A stretch of 64,000 nt of DNA from Acanthopleura granulata. Its lineage: Eukaryota > Mollusca > Polyplacophora > Chitonida > Chitonidae. Where the stretch lies: assembly GCA_016165875.1 (NCBI GenBank), contig JABBOT010000007.1, forward strand, positions 7,845,245-7,909,244, in the 5' to 3' direction. Position 1 is the first letter of the stretch, and the number at the start of each line of letters is the position of its first letter. This document shows positions 1-12,305 of the stretch, one piece after another. The notes beneath the pieces are model-generated. The model was not told the DNA's origin. It saw only the letters and a program-made list of their open reading frames with translations, and searched no databases. A program made the translations under genes and the position numbers.

Positions 1-2199
1 CGACAAGACACCTTGATATTTGTGATGGTATTTCTGAATGGTAACCAAAATGATGCTAACTGTTGGACACTCTGAGGTTATATCGCTCATTTATCTGTCT
101 GACATTAACTTCAGATGGTAACAACACGTACAAGCTAAGAATGAAGACCATGTAAGTTCGCAGGTATAAAGGCGAGATGTCGGCAATTCCGACAGCAATT
201 ATTATCTACCTCGACTTTATACTGACCCATGCCACGTGGTGTGTACGAGGAACGAGGCTTAAATTAAGACTCATCGCAGCTATGAGATAAACAAGGCCCG
301 TTTGAGTTCTGCTAGACTCTTTCAAAAGTAACATGATGTACTAAGCTTTTACCCTTGGTTGAAACAATAGATTTCACCTATTCGCCCTTACAGGCTATAC
401 ACAGGCAAGATGCTGCCAGCTGATTAAAGACAAATGACAAAAAGAATGTAACTGCATTGTATGAGACTGAATCCAGGCTTTTCTGTCACACGACGCAATT
501 GTTATTCTCATTTGTACAATCATTTATTTTGTGGAACAAACTTTCCGACGTTCGAAATTTTATTAAATGTATAAAAATAATGTTCATGTATTTCTTTATT
601 TTCTAGATTATACTTTGAAACATTTATATGGAATTCTTCCAAGTGATGTTGTTTCCTAGCCTAATCCTTTCTTGTGTTATCCACAAGCTACTCTGTGCAA
701 ATTTATCACAATTCAGGTCAGATCCACTAGGATATATATCCAATTACCATATATTAGAATATTCAGATCTTTCGGATGTTGAAATCAGTTCAAGTTTTCA
801 ATAGTGATATTAACTAATAAGTTCTTACTAAAGCTCTCCCGTTCTTGATAGGAAGAGCCGAAACCAAGGTTTTGTTTCCTTTATAGCTTTATCTTGAGAT
901 GCTTTGTCTCCAAATTTATATAATTTGTCCCTGTGGAAACTTTAATTAAAAGTCCTGTTTTGGATAATTCTGTTCAGACTCGGGTCATGACGGGTGTCAT
1001 GTCATGAATGGTGTATTAGGGAGAGGTGTGATCACTTAGCTGGTTGGAAAGCTGGCTGTGAGAATTGTACAACATTGCCAGTACGTGTACTAGGTCATTA
1101 ACAGACTTCGAACATATCATTTACTTAAATTTAACCCAAAAAGACTAATAAACTTTTATTTATATTTACTTCACTATAATTAACATGCCTTTGTGCAAAC
1201 AATTTGGATTCCCTGTAGCTGCATACAAGTCATCTCTTGCTGTTGCTATTGTTGTTGTTGTTGTTATCGAACCATCCGGTATCAATTTCTTTTGTTTTTC
1301 GTCTGTTCGACTTGTTGTTGTAGTTTTGTTTGTATTTTATTGTTTTGGTTCTTTTTTTTAACCCAGTGTTTTTTTTTCAGAAACCTTCGCATTAAAAGCT
1401 GCTGCTATTTTTTTCACAAGCTATCAATAGAAGACCTCAGGAAACTCAATTAGAATTCACAGTTTGTGTGAGAGAGATACATTACCATCACGAGGCAGAA
1501 TTAAGTAGACACTCAGTAATTTCACGCTGTTGGATTAGATTTTTCTACAGTTTACACAACCCGAGAAACCTTGGAATAATCAATACTCTTCATTCACACA
1601 TTCGCCTCCCGAACAAGGCAGCTCTAATTTTAACCTCGTAATTTGTATTCTCGGCGGGGACTTCTACTCCACAGGGGACAATAAACCAATTTGACGTCTC
1701 AGACGAACTGGAGAGTTTTTAGCATCTAACAGTCTAAAGATGCAACAGTAGTTCGAAAAAGAAAATGAAAACAGAAATTAAAATGAACGAAGCTTTTCTC
1801 AGCGTTGGTTTCCGCTTAGAGAATAATGAAATCTCTTTTTTGATGAAAGCATTTAATGATTGACGTATTCGTGCACAGGTTCGACCTGTATCAATGTCCA
1901 CGATTGTGCAACGGTCTTGAGGAAACTATGGATTAGCATGGCGGACATCAAACTGATGCTCACAATTATGTACATTTATCATGCATGTATTATGAGGCTG
2001 GTTTCGACATTAGTCAGCTCAGCAGCAATATTTTTGAAATATATTTTCATTTCTAGTTCTGTCCTGTTTTGTTTAAACAAAGGACAGGTGTCAAAGTTAC
2101 TTTTTTCTTCGTTGTTCAAGATCTTCGTCGAAATTTTTGGGTTTTATTCTCAGAGGAATTATTATGAAGCTAGGCCGATTCTAGAAATTTAACGACCGC

Positions 2200-3930
2200 T
2201 ATCAGTCAGTGCATTTAGCCGTATTATGTTATCCACAAGATGATTACAAGTAGCACACAGGTGTCAACTCACATTAACATCAGTGCAAACGTACCTGCTC
2301 CTCAACGGTGTTAACTAGTCCAGGCATGATGGAGGGTCACTGGCCGCATGACGTAAACACTACTACCTGTCAGCATGACTGAGCATCATCGAGGGCTCGT
2401 CTGACGCTTCATGAACGGGGATTAAACACACCTTCACTGCTCTGAGGCTGTAACCAGACGGAAGGTCCTTGTATCGATGAGACCCGCCAAGATTCTCCCA
2501 GGCGGTAATTAAACGCAATTTCCAACTTGTTGCTTTGCCACGATGCGAGAAAAAAAAATGGTGTTGACGAAAAACGTCTTTTCACGAAAACGTATCAAAT
2601 CCGCCAACTGCAAATTTCGCGCTGTTTTTCAATGTTTTCCAGGATTCTAACCAGACCCCTTTTCCACGAAGCAGCCGTACACTAAGTTGATAGTAACTAA
2701 CATGATAACCCATGTCAAAGAGATAGGTAACCATGGTAGTTACCATCAACTTAGCCTAAGTTTGCTTTGTGGAACAGGATCCCGGTTATCGGGTGAAATC
2801 AGCTCAGTGAATCCGTCTAGCAAGGACAGACCAAGGTAAAATTACAAGGCCTCAGCAAAAGCGATGTCTCCTCGAGACGAGACAGGATTAACCTTATCTG
2901 ATGACTTGTTAGAGATTGGGAACCTGTTTTCAAAACACGACTAAGAAGTTCTGATTCCTGAGAATTTCAGCCCTCTAAGAATTAAAGTTTTGGCATGGCA
3001 CTAACAATTACAATGTAGTAGGGAACACTCCTAAAACTGCACTGTTCACACATTTTTCAGATGATTTTCATGGGAGACATTTGTTAAAATTGTCGCGAAT
3101 ATGGAACAAATCTTAGACAGAATCACAAATGTAATATTATGCATTAGTTTTTATTTCCGTACATTAATGTCGTGGGACAATTCAGCCTCCAGGCTTTATG
3201 TTGAGTCTTAAGGAAGTGGTCATCTATTTATCTCCACCGAAAACTTCATTTAGTTAATACCGAAGAGACAAGTGTATATGTACTACCATTCAGGTTTGAG
3301 CTTGGAGTCGGAAATCAAAACATGAAATAACTATGGGATTTCTGTCTCTCAAACCGAATAAATCGAACATGAAAAAGGCGGTTTCATATCATTTTTCCGT
3401 CTGAAAACTAACAAAAACAGCAAATAAAGTACAGACTTGAGTCCCAAATCTCCTTAAGATTAAATTTCAAGATTTGATATGTGAGTGAATAAAGTTTCTT
3501 ACTCCACAAACGTTGTCAGTTCTTTCTCCTGCTGATGACCGGCACTAGGCCAAATATAACACTTGTACATGGACAATGCGATTAAGGTATTTAAGAAAAG
3601 ACTGATCAAGCGCTGGAATCATTAAATCGACCTTGTTTGGGCTCAGATGCTAATCAAGTCAGACCGCTTATAATATTTACAATGACCCAATACAGGACAC
3701 ACAATGACCATATCAAACATCACTTGACCTATCAGTTGGACCGTAAGTTGTTGACCTCACGTCTTAAGCAGAACGTCTTCTCAGCTCTTAATGAACAACG
3801 GTTTATTGGCGTCACCTACTTATATTCATTACAAGTCTCTCAAGCAGTTCTACTGGTCCATGTGCCACATGAAGTAGCCATTACTCTAGTCCGACTTGCT
3901 GCCTGAAAGCATCACCATTAGGCCAGGCCT
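2200..3930 (-). repeat. Block inverted relative to unit C
   Basis: Several separate stretches match unit C only on the reverse strand and in mirrored order. About 2,310-2,530 corresponds to 17,090-17,290 (both contain 'gtctggttaca'-type sequence in opposite orientation). 2,780-2,830 corresponds to about 16,970-17,020 (the 'gggtgaaatcag' motif). 3,540-3,800 corresponds to 16,230-16,470 (the 'atcacttgacctat' motif). This marks an inversion of about 1.2-1.7 kb in one lineage of units. A small palindromic element sits inside it at 2,658-2,778. Confidence 0.55.
2658..2778. mobile_element. Short palindromic MITE-like element
   Basis: The ends are inverted copies of one another. The left end reads 'cttttccacgaagcagcc'. 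The right end, on the opposite strand, reads 'cctgttccacaaagcaaac'. Both continue inward with 'ctaagttgat' and 'gtaact'. The arms are about 40 bp, so the roughly 120-bp element can fold almost end to end. Terminal motifs of the form 'gttccacRaagc' are common on small non-autonomous elements of marine invertebrates as I recall them; I cannot confirm a family. No convincing target-site duplication is visible. Confidence 0.6.
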
Positions 3931-4865
3931 GACCTTCAACCTCATAAATGAATTCAGGACGAGAGGCGGGTAAAATCGGGTGGTCAGTTAAATGATGGAT
4001 TGATTGAAGGTTTAACACCATTGCTAAGATTTTTCACTCATATGTAAAATTTGTGGGCGGATGCTTTCTTGGGGCAAGACAGCAAATTTTAGCCAATCAC
4101 TGACGAAATTTTCAACCTGTGACGTACACACCACGTTTGATGCTATATTCGCCTAAAACAAGTGTCTTCAACAAACTGATGTCTCTTCCTCTTCCGCTAC
4201 TTGTTTTCACGACATTGAAAGTCTCTTCAGTCAAGTGAAATCGGGAAAATATACCAGTTCCTTGTCCAGTAGCAGAGTGTCGGGTTGTCATTGTTGCGTG
4301 GTGACACTCAAAGCGTCTGATGAAATGTGATATTACTGTCCACAAAACGATCGTTGATTGGTCACACAGAAGATATGTTTCTAAACTATATATGGCATGG
4401 CTTTTGAGGCAACACTTTCACTCCCCTAGGATTTCCTACCCCTCACTGCGCCACACAGAGCATTTGTAGGGTGGACTTATCGTGTTGACATAAAATTAGA
4501 CCAATGAAATCTTCATACATATGTTCAACTTTTGCTTCCTTGCTTGAGCGGTGGCTTTGTCTAGTAAATCTTCAAGCCAGTGTCTTCACCCGTCGGGCTC
4601 TATTTACGGCGTCTCAGATTACAATCTAGAGTCATCTACGTCCCCCGGGGGTGTAGGACAGGTCAGTTTATTGCTTTCGGGGTAGTCACTCAGGCTTACC
4701 ACAGCCTTGGACATCCTGTAGCTGTGGAGGTTCCCAGCGTTGCTTCCAGCAGACAGGCTAATCTCCAAATTTCATCTAGTCACATAGATCGTGTCTGGAC
4801 TAGAGATTTCTTTGACACGAAGTCGACCGGGATTCTTTATGGTTTGGTTGTTTCTCTCTACAATA

Positions 4866-5560
4866 ATGAGTCAAGAATTCAATTCACCTCGTCCATGGGC
4901 ATAATTAAAAACTGCCTAAGGTGTTTCTCTTGTTTATTGTATCAGGAGAGACTTTGTAGACACCTTAGCAATCTCGGACCGTGATGACCGTGACAGTTGA
5001 TAGACTAAACCCCCACAGAAGAAATAAGTGGGGCAGATTTGTCATTTCTGTCCCTATAGCTGTCGATCCGTCACCACAGCTTGTACTTGTCCTCCGTTTC
5101 ATCATGTTGCACCAATTCAAATCAAAGTGCCTGAATATATCCTCATTCACTGGAACTTTGGCACAAAGATCGCTGAGTAGGGCAGCTTAGAACTCTACCC
5201 CAGTATTCTGAGGTTCACACTAAAATTCAACATTATTTTCAATGAGATACTTTATGGTTTCTTTTCCTTTTAATTTCTAACCTTTATTAAGGTGCATTGG
5301 TTTAATACGTGTGCACAGCTCTAGAGATCTGCCGTTCTTGATAAGATTAGCTGAAACCAGCGTTTGCTTGGTTTATAGCTTTATCTTGAGAGGTTTTGCC
5401 GGGAAATTTACAGTCTGTGTCCCTGGAGAAACTTTAATTAAAAGTATTTCTTTTACACTTCTGTTCAGACTCACATCATGATGGGAGCTGAGGAGAGGGT
5501 GCTAGGTCACACAGATGATTGATTAGCTGGCTGTGAGAATTGTCAGGTGCCATAGCTAGT
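4866..5560 (+). repeat. Left arm of large inverted repeat, unit B
   Basis: This arm contains three consecutive blocks: b (4,866-5,230), c (5,270-5,490) and d (5,505-5,560). Read on the reverse strand they match 7,130-7,370, 6,790-7,020 and about 6,740-6,790 respectively, so order and orientation are mirrored. A shared anchor in b is 'agaaatgacaaatc' (reverse strand here, forward at 7,195). A shared anchor in c is the run around 'aagtttccac' and 'aacagga'. Corresponding left arms are 14,500-15,220 in unit C and 23,165-23,830 in unit D. Confidence 0.7.
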
Positions 5561-6299
5561 ACCATATTGGCCAAAATTAAGGCAGTGTTGTGAGCTAAAA
5601 TAAATAGCTTATGTCTTCATCTGGTTTTAAGTGAACAACAAAATAAGTTGAGTTTTACACTTTCAGTATATATGGGGACTCTTTCCAAACAATATGTGGT
5701 GTTTACTGTAGTGTAAATGATCCAAAAAAGTAGCAACGGCGGAGACTCAGTTATGCTTCTCAGGACCCCTGGCCAGGGTACTACCGGATATTGAACGATC
5801 GACGCACCGCCATTGGAAAAACGTCGTTGAAGCTCACTGGATTAGTACACGTATATGCATAACATTGCCAGTACGCGTACTTGATCATTAATAGCCTTCA
5901 AACATACAGCCTACTCTAATTTACACAATTAAGACTGAACTTTATTTATATTTACTACAATTAACATGCCTCTGTGCAAAGATATCGTAATCACTGTAGT
6001 TGCGAACAAGCAGGTCGAATCAACCCGTTTTATCCCATAAAATCTATTTTTTCACCCGCTGACATTTTGTTGCGGTTATCTTCTTTCACTTTTAAAGGTT
6101 GTTGTTGTTGTCGAACCATCCTTAACTTCTTTTACCTTTCACACATTTTGTCGATTTGTTGTTGCTGTTTTTCTTATTGGTTCTTTCTTGACTCGCAGTG
6201 TTTTTTTAGATACCTTGGCATCAGAATCTGCTGCTATATTTGCCACAAGCATTCAACAGAAGACCTCAGAACACTCAATTAGCATTCATAGCTTGTTTA

Positions 6300-6580
6300 A
6301 CAGAGCCACATTACCTTCACAAGGCAGAATTAAGCAGGCACTAAGCCACTTCACGCTGTTGGATTAGATTTTTCTACAGTTTACACAACCCGAGAAACCT
6401 TGGGATAATCAATACTCTAAGTTCGCACATGAGCCTCACAAACAAGTCTGCTCCAATTTTAACCTTTATATTCTCAGTGGGGACTTCATGTTCTACTCCA
6501 CGGGAACAGGAGGTGATTTTGACATCAGAGAAGCTGGTGTGTTTTTAAGGTCTGGAAAATGTGAAAGTTTTCGAAGGAGA
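6300..6580 (+). repeat. f block, direct copy (unit B)
   Basis: The block contains 'ggattagatttttctacag' followed by 'cacaacccgagaaacc'. The same block occurs at 1,440-1,740 (unit A) and 24,600-24,870 (unit D). On the opposite strand it occurs at 8,880-9,130 (unit B), 17,890-18,180 (unit C) and, partly, 27,840-27,970 (unit D). This makes a second, nested inverted pair inside the units, independent of the b-c-d arms. Confidence 0.7.
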
Positions 6581-6739
6581 AAGACAAACTGCAAGTAAAT
6601 GGAAAATAAAATTTGGGGGGGGTCGAGGCATTTATTATTTCCTGTCTTTGTGTACTCCAGAGTATTTGGAGTAAACCACCCGCCTTCGCACGTAGACCTA
6701 CGTAAATGAAAACCCCCTGACGTGTAACCGCAGCCGAGA

Positions 6740-7380
6740 CGATGAGAGGTCAACGATCTGAATGTACCAGCAAGTCAGCAGCTAACCGACCATATGAGCA
6801 TCATGGTTTGAGTCTGAACTCAAGTATCAAAAACAGGAAATTTATTTTAAGTTTCCACAGCACAATGGATATAAATTTCCTGCGTTATAATATTATTAGC
6901 AAAACGCTGGACTGAGCTAACCTTATCGAGAAATCTTTAGAGCTCAGCACACATAGTAAACAAATGTACAAAGTTAATAAAGGTTAGAAATTAAAGGAGG
7001 AAACACGCCATAAAGTATCTGAATAAAAGTAAGGCTGTGTGAATTTTGGTGTGAGTCACTAAAAAGGAATATGCTTCCAAGCATACGCAATAACACAGTT
7101 AGATGCGGATAAATTCAGAAGCAATTTCAATTGGTATAACTAGATGAAATGGCGGTCAAGTACAAGTTCCAGTGACGTGTCCTTGGCTAGCGACAGAAAT
7201 GACAAATCGGCACAATCTGCCTGACATTTTCTCTGTGGGGCTTTTGTCCATCAGCTATCATAAAAATCGTGGTCAGGATGGTCACAGTGTGTACATTATA
7301 TCTGCTGATGCAATAAACAAACGCAAACATCAGGCAAATTTCTTTCTGAACCCTTGGCCTTTGTGAACTGGATTCCTGAC
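6740..7380 (-). repeat. Right arm of large inverted repeat, unit B
   Basis: This is the reverse-strand counterpart of 4,866-5,560, with block order d', c', b'. The spacer between the arms is about 1.2 kb and contains the GTT-rich e block and the f block. The two arms have diverged clearly, so the inverted duplication is not recent. The equivalent in unit D (25,140-25,750) is colinear with this arm, which shows the inversion predates the split of B and D. Confidence 0.65.
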
Positions 7381-8879
7381 CTGTTATTATCAACAGATTG
7401 ATATATAAAGAACGAATTCAACGGTTATAATAATATTCAGATTACACTGAACTGATTTCAAGAGTTATAATAATCAAATTGTCTGATATATTTCAGCTCG
7501 AGATGTGATTCTGGTTATGTGGCACTTTCACTAAAGTATGACCTGAAGATAAAAAGTAGGGTAAAAACGCAAAACGAGAAAGAAGCACTTTGCCTGAATA
7601 AACTGTTCTGTACGCTTGATGTTGCAGCTGTGTAACGACTGACATGTATCAGTGGTACATAACAAAAAATGATAGAACCAGTTTCCGTCACATACACAGT
7701 ATAAACTGATATTATGTTTTATTCAGTTATTATTACTGTCGCCACAAAAGTCAGCTGTAGGAAATGAATGCCTATGTGATTTCAACTCATGCCCTCGTCA
7801 TGCATATACGTAAGTACCACGGGTCTAAAATCTGAATGTCAGAGAATCATCCAGGCCATAAAGAATTCCGACTGACCCCGTGTCAAGGAAATCTTTGATC
7901 GAGACACGATCGTGTGACTGCAGAGGGAATGTGGATATTCGGCCGTCTGCAGCAACCAAGAGGAAGTTTCCGAAACAGCCACAGGTTATATAGCAATGAT
8001 GACCGAGGCAAAACTACATGACTTTCCCGACAGCTAGGCTAGCAATAAAACCTAGGCACGGAGATGACTGAAAAATTGGTCTTTAAAACCATCGTTGTAT
8101 GAATAAAGGAATCAATCAATTTATCCGTTACACGACATATGTCGCAAGATTTCATTGGTCTAATGTGAACGCTACAGGGCAAGAGCACACAGAGAAGGTC
8201 TAATTTGATGGCAACTGGTTACAGTGCCAGAGGTTTAGAGGCGGGTTTACTCCTCAGACATGAAGCCCCAGACGCGCCCAAGACGATGAGGCGACCTGAT
8301 ATTAAACCGAGATGAGATACACATGTCCTGGTTAACACTTTGAGAAGCATACATGTATGTATAATAGTGAAATTCGCGCGTGTCTGCTACTTATTATCAA
8401 ATGTATTACGAAATACACTAACCAATGTAGAAAAATAAGAAAAAATGGCTAAATAAAAACAGACTAAAGTTCTGAAACCTGCCTAGTTTGATAATAATTC
8501 ATTTAGCAATAACGGCAAAAATTTGATCGAAGACATTTACTATTATGATTAACTATGACAGCTGTCCTTTGTTATTTACAATATTACAGAACTAACAATT
8601 AAAATTTACTCCCAAAATAAGAAATGACACACAGTTCATTAATAATGAAACCTGTTATACAATAAATGTCCATGTATATTTTTATGTATTCTTATAAATC
8701 AATGTGACCATTTTAATCTAAGTTCGGTTAAGTTAAATCAGAGCTTCTCGGCGGCCGATGCACAGTCCATTGCGCTGACAGTGCCGGAAATACACAAAAG
8801 AATTATTTTAGAGCTACATTTATTTCAAACCACATTCACATCTTCAGATCATCCGCTGTATACAACGCGAAAAACTCTC

Positions 8880-9130
8880 AGACGTCAAATTGGCTTACTG
8901 TCCCTGCGGAGTAGAAAATAAAGTCACCTTCGGGAACACAACATCGTTGGTAAAATTAGAGCAGCTTTGTTCCCGAGACGCATGCGTGAACTTAAGTATT
9001 GATTATTCCAGGGTTTGTCGGTCTGGGTAAAGTGTGGAAAAAATCTAATCCAACCGTGTAAAACTACTGAGTGTCTACTTAATTCTTACTCGTAAAGGTA
9101 ATATATCCCTGTCATCCCAACTATGAATGC
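8880..9130 (-). repeat. f block, inverted copy (unit B)
   Basis: Reverse-strand version of the f block at 6,300-6,580. Shared stretches include 'aaaatctaatccaacc' and 'gattattccagggtttgtcgg' split across the copies at 9,000-9,060 and 18,030-18,090. Unit C keeps only this inverted copy. Confidence 0.7.
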
Positions 9131-10924
9131 TGATTTAGTTTCTTGAAGTCTTGTGTTAATAAAAATAAAGAGATCCTAGTTTCTGAAGAGGAGGTATCTA
9201 AGAATAGACAACAACAAAACAGCTGTGACCCAAAACAGAAGTTAGTATATTACTGATACTTCATCGCCCAAACGATTTCGTATTCTTCATGTAAAAAGAA
9301 AAATGGCACTGTCTGTTCGAGTTCAATAGCACCTTAGGGACTAGGTTCATTTGACATGCCTGTTGTGAGTGATTTCAGTACGCTGCTATCCACACACCCC
9401 TGTCCACCCGAATGGTCCCCCACTACGTTATTCCATGTTCTTATGTGCATATACTTGCCCATTGTTTTATTAATGTTTCGCATAGTTTTACGTTCTATAG
9501 CTTATTTGACTATGCCAAACTTGGTACTCGGCAAACAAATCTGTCAACTACATACTAAGAGATTATAATCCAGTACGGAGGTGCAATACCTATATTCCTC
9601 GTTTCATTGGGACGAAAGTTGTCAGCTGCTTCACCTGATCATGAAGGATACGTCAAATAAAACTGATAGGTGAACGGCACAAACAACTGAATGACATGGC
9701 ATTTAAGGGAAATACATTCATTGCCTCTTGTCGTCATCAATGAAAACTGTTCATTGATTACATCTCTTTGCATGAATCCGTCCTAATATAAACCTTACCT
9801 AACTGGTCTAAATACAACGTGAAGTCGTCTTTGCTGAAGGTGAATTTTAAGCCCAACTAGCGGCATAAATGTATTACCACCAGGTCAAGTATGATTTTTG
9901 ACTTCACCATTGCTGACTGAATACTGCATGCTAAATGATTGGTAGCTTGACACAAAATCCATGAAGATGGTAACTTTCATATAAGGGCGGTTAGTTTGGG
10001 AGTAAATCACCAATCTTTGGTAAGTTAATGGTTAACTTTCTCATACGTCACGTACGGATCACGTGTGATTTTATATTGGTGGAAGGAATGTGGTGTAAGC
10101 ATCACAAAGCCGTCTTTGTCTTTTGTCAGGCTTAACCTTAAAATGTTTTACTATCCTGAATTTTTATTTGTCATGGTGCTCAAAGACAACTCTTATAGGA
10201 GAATATGCGAGGACAAAGATTTAAATTCGCGTGACACGTGAATGGTGACACCTGGGATATCTGATAAAATCTGAAATGACTGCAAATAACCCCTGTACCC
10301 TTCGCCGCTCCCTACAAAACCGCACAAGCTCTATAGCGCTATGGACAAGCCGTCTGATTTGCTGCCGTCAAATTATATCAATGGAATCTTGAAACATACG
10401 TCGAGGGGTTGATAAATTGACTGACTGCTCTATGGTTAGAGTGATGGCTTTACACAGTGAATCCTCCAGCCAGTCTCTACACCATTCGAGCTCGATTTAC
10501 AGTGTCTCGGTTATATTAGGTCACCATCTAGAGCCATCTCCGTCCCCAGGGTGTAGGACAGGCCAGTTTATTGCTCCATGTTGTGTACATGTAGCTGTCG
10601 GGAAAGTCACTCAGGCTGACCCCACTCTCGGACATCATGGCTATATAACATGTGGCTGTGTTGGAAACTTTCCTTGGTGCCAGCAGACAGTATAATCTCC
10701 ACATTCCGTCCACAGTCACACAGATCATGTCTGGACGTTCCTGTAAAACGAAGGCATGGTTAATATTTATAGTCGGAATGATCTGTGATTTAAAACCTTC
10801 CGAGAGAATGTCGGGTTAAGTTACACAATGCCTTGTTTTTTTTTATATAGGTTCTTTACTCATTGCCATAAATAGTTGTCATCTACTTCAGAATGGGCTT
10901 TAGACAAGATGAATTAGGCAGAGA

Positions 10925-11314
10925 ATATAAACATGTATATGATATGTATGTATGTATATATGTGTGTAGGTATGTATGTAGGTATGCATGTATGTATGTA
11001 GGTATATATACAATTCTTCAGTCATATGACGACGACAGATCCTTAGAATGTAAATATTCTTGTTAGGGAAGATCCATATCGCCACCAGAGCATCATACCG
11101 AAGACGCCGGATATGACAACCAGCCCAGTCACATTATACTGACATCGGGCCGATCAGTCCTGTTTTCTTGCTCTAATCTCTCAGTCCCAAGAGCCAAGCG
11201 AGGCAGCAATGAGCATCATTTTTAAAGTCTTTGGTAACACCAGACCCGGGTATGATCCCGGATCTCTCCGGACGTCGAGGCGGACGTTCTAGCAACCAGG
11301 CAACCGAGGCAGTC
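10925..11314 (-). mobile_element. SINE-2 (tRNA-like) in unit B
   Basis: The same insertion as at 20,572-20,935, at the same place in the unit, so it was inherited by duplication. The right-hand target copy AATATCTACGGTA is intact at 11,315-11,327; the left one is blurred. The tail side has expanded into a GTAT/ATGT microsatellite at about 10,931-11,010. On the reverse strand the head reads 'ggttgcctggttgctag' and the B-box region 'gggatcatacccggg'. Confidence 0.75.
10931..11010. repeat. (GTAT)n microsatellite
   Basis: This is an impure run of 'gtatgtatgtat' and 'gtatgtaggtat' motifs, contiguous with the tail of the SINE-2 copy. The equivalent in unit C (20,570-20,612) is shorter, so the tail has expanded in unit B. 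Confidence 0.8.
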
Positions 11315-11702
11315 AATATCTACGGTAGATTCATGAACCAAGCTGTCGTTTATTTATAAAAGCAGACTGCTTCAGATTCTAACAACCAAATTGTGGTAGA
11401 TTTATGCAACCAGACTCCTGTAATTTCATGCTGTCAGGCTCCGGTACATTCATGCTGTCAAACTGTGGTAAATTCACGATGAGAGACGCGGTTAGATTCA
11501 TGCAACCAGACTGTAGTAGTTCCACACAACTTCACTGTGGCAGATTCATGCTGCCGGACTGCTTTAATGTTATGCAATCATACTGCGACAGATTCATGGA
11601 AACCACAGGAGTAGATTCATGAATCTGCGGTGGATTCATTCAACCAGACTGTGCCAGATTCACGCAACCAGACTGTGTCAGATTCACGCAACCAGACTGC
11701 AG

Positions 11703-11835
11703 TATTTATTTCTTTATTTATTTGAATTGTATTGCCCACCGTGCTCAAGAATATTTCGTTTTATTATTTGATGGCGGGCAGGATTATGGTGGGAGGAAAC
11801 CGGACAGAACCTGGGGGCAGGCTACAGTTGATTAA
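11703..11835 (-). mobile_element. SINE-1 3' fragment inside minisatellite
   Basis: The sequence 'tatttatttctttatttatt' is followed by 'gtgctcaagaatatttcg' and 'atggtgggaggaaaccgg'. This is the reverse complement of the SINE-1 tail. A sister copy is at 12,172-12,305, at the matching point of the duplicated block. Confidence 0.65.
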
Positions 11836-12171
11836 CGCTACCCGGCTGAGTTATGTTCATGCAGCCAAATTGGTGTAGATTCCTGCAACAAGACCCAAGC
11901 ACATTCACGCTCTCTCAGGCACATTCATAGTGTCAAACTCTGGTAAATTCATGATATGGGACTCCGTTAGAGTCATGCAATCAGACTCTGGTAGATTCAC
12001 AGTCTGACTGCCAGATTCATGCTGCCGGTCTGCTTTAGTGTTATGCAAGCAGACTGTGACAGAATGCAACCCTCAGGAGTAGATTCATGAAAGCAAATTG
12101 CTGTGGATTCATTCAACCAGAATGCGGCATATTCATGCAATGAAATTGCGAAAGATTCATGCAACCAGACT

Positions 12172-12305
12172 ACAGTATTTATTTCTTTCTTTCTTTATTT
12201 GATCTGTGTTTCACCCCGTACTCAAGAATATTTCACTTAAACGACTTCTGCCAGCATTTTGTTGGGAGGAAACCGGGCAGACCCCAGGGGCTACAGATGA
12301 TTAAT
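12172..12305 (-). mobile_element. SINE-1 3' fragment inside minisatellite, sister copy
   Basis: The sequence 'cgtactcaagaatatttcac' is followed by 'tgttgggaggaaaccgggca'. It enters from the same preceding sequence, 'accagactacagtattta', as the copy at 11,703. The shared junction argues for duplication of one insertion rather than two independent events. Confidence 0.65.

Larger units (their letters stand above)
1..4865 (+). repeat. Array unit A (rearranged, partial)
   Basis: This is the first recognisable unit of the left-half segmental array. Its beginning (1-700) matches the starts of units C (from about 13,650), D (from about 22,290) and E (from about 30,560). All share a block around 'cgctcatttatctgtctgac', seen at 82, 13,690, 22,350 and 30,627. 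Blocks at 830-1,075 and 1,070-1,740 match 5,270-5,560 and 5,860-6,580 in unit B. The block before 830 (the b block, 4,866-5,230 in B) and the stretch between 1,075 and the next block are missing relative to B. The segment from about 2,200 to 3,930 matches unit C only in reverse orientation. The last part (about 4,110-4,860) matches 10,040-10,740 and 19,310-19,970. No credible gene is present; the short ORFs are not conserved between units. Confidence 0.7.

Noticed and set aside
1193..1453. Cysteine/phenylalanine-rich frame recurring at 5,974 and 24,362
   Set aside because: It arises from the GTT-rich e block. Lengths, starts and residues differ between units, so no protein is conserved.
3520..3560. 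Hammerhead ribozyme ('ctgctgatgaccggc')
   Set aside because: The CTGATGA core lacks the required following GAAA and a matching cleavage-site stem.
7172..7366. Overlapping frames on both strands in the b' block (also 4,965-5,190)
   Set aside because: The frames are mirror products of the inverted arms. Stops and starts do not correspond between copies.
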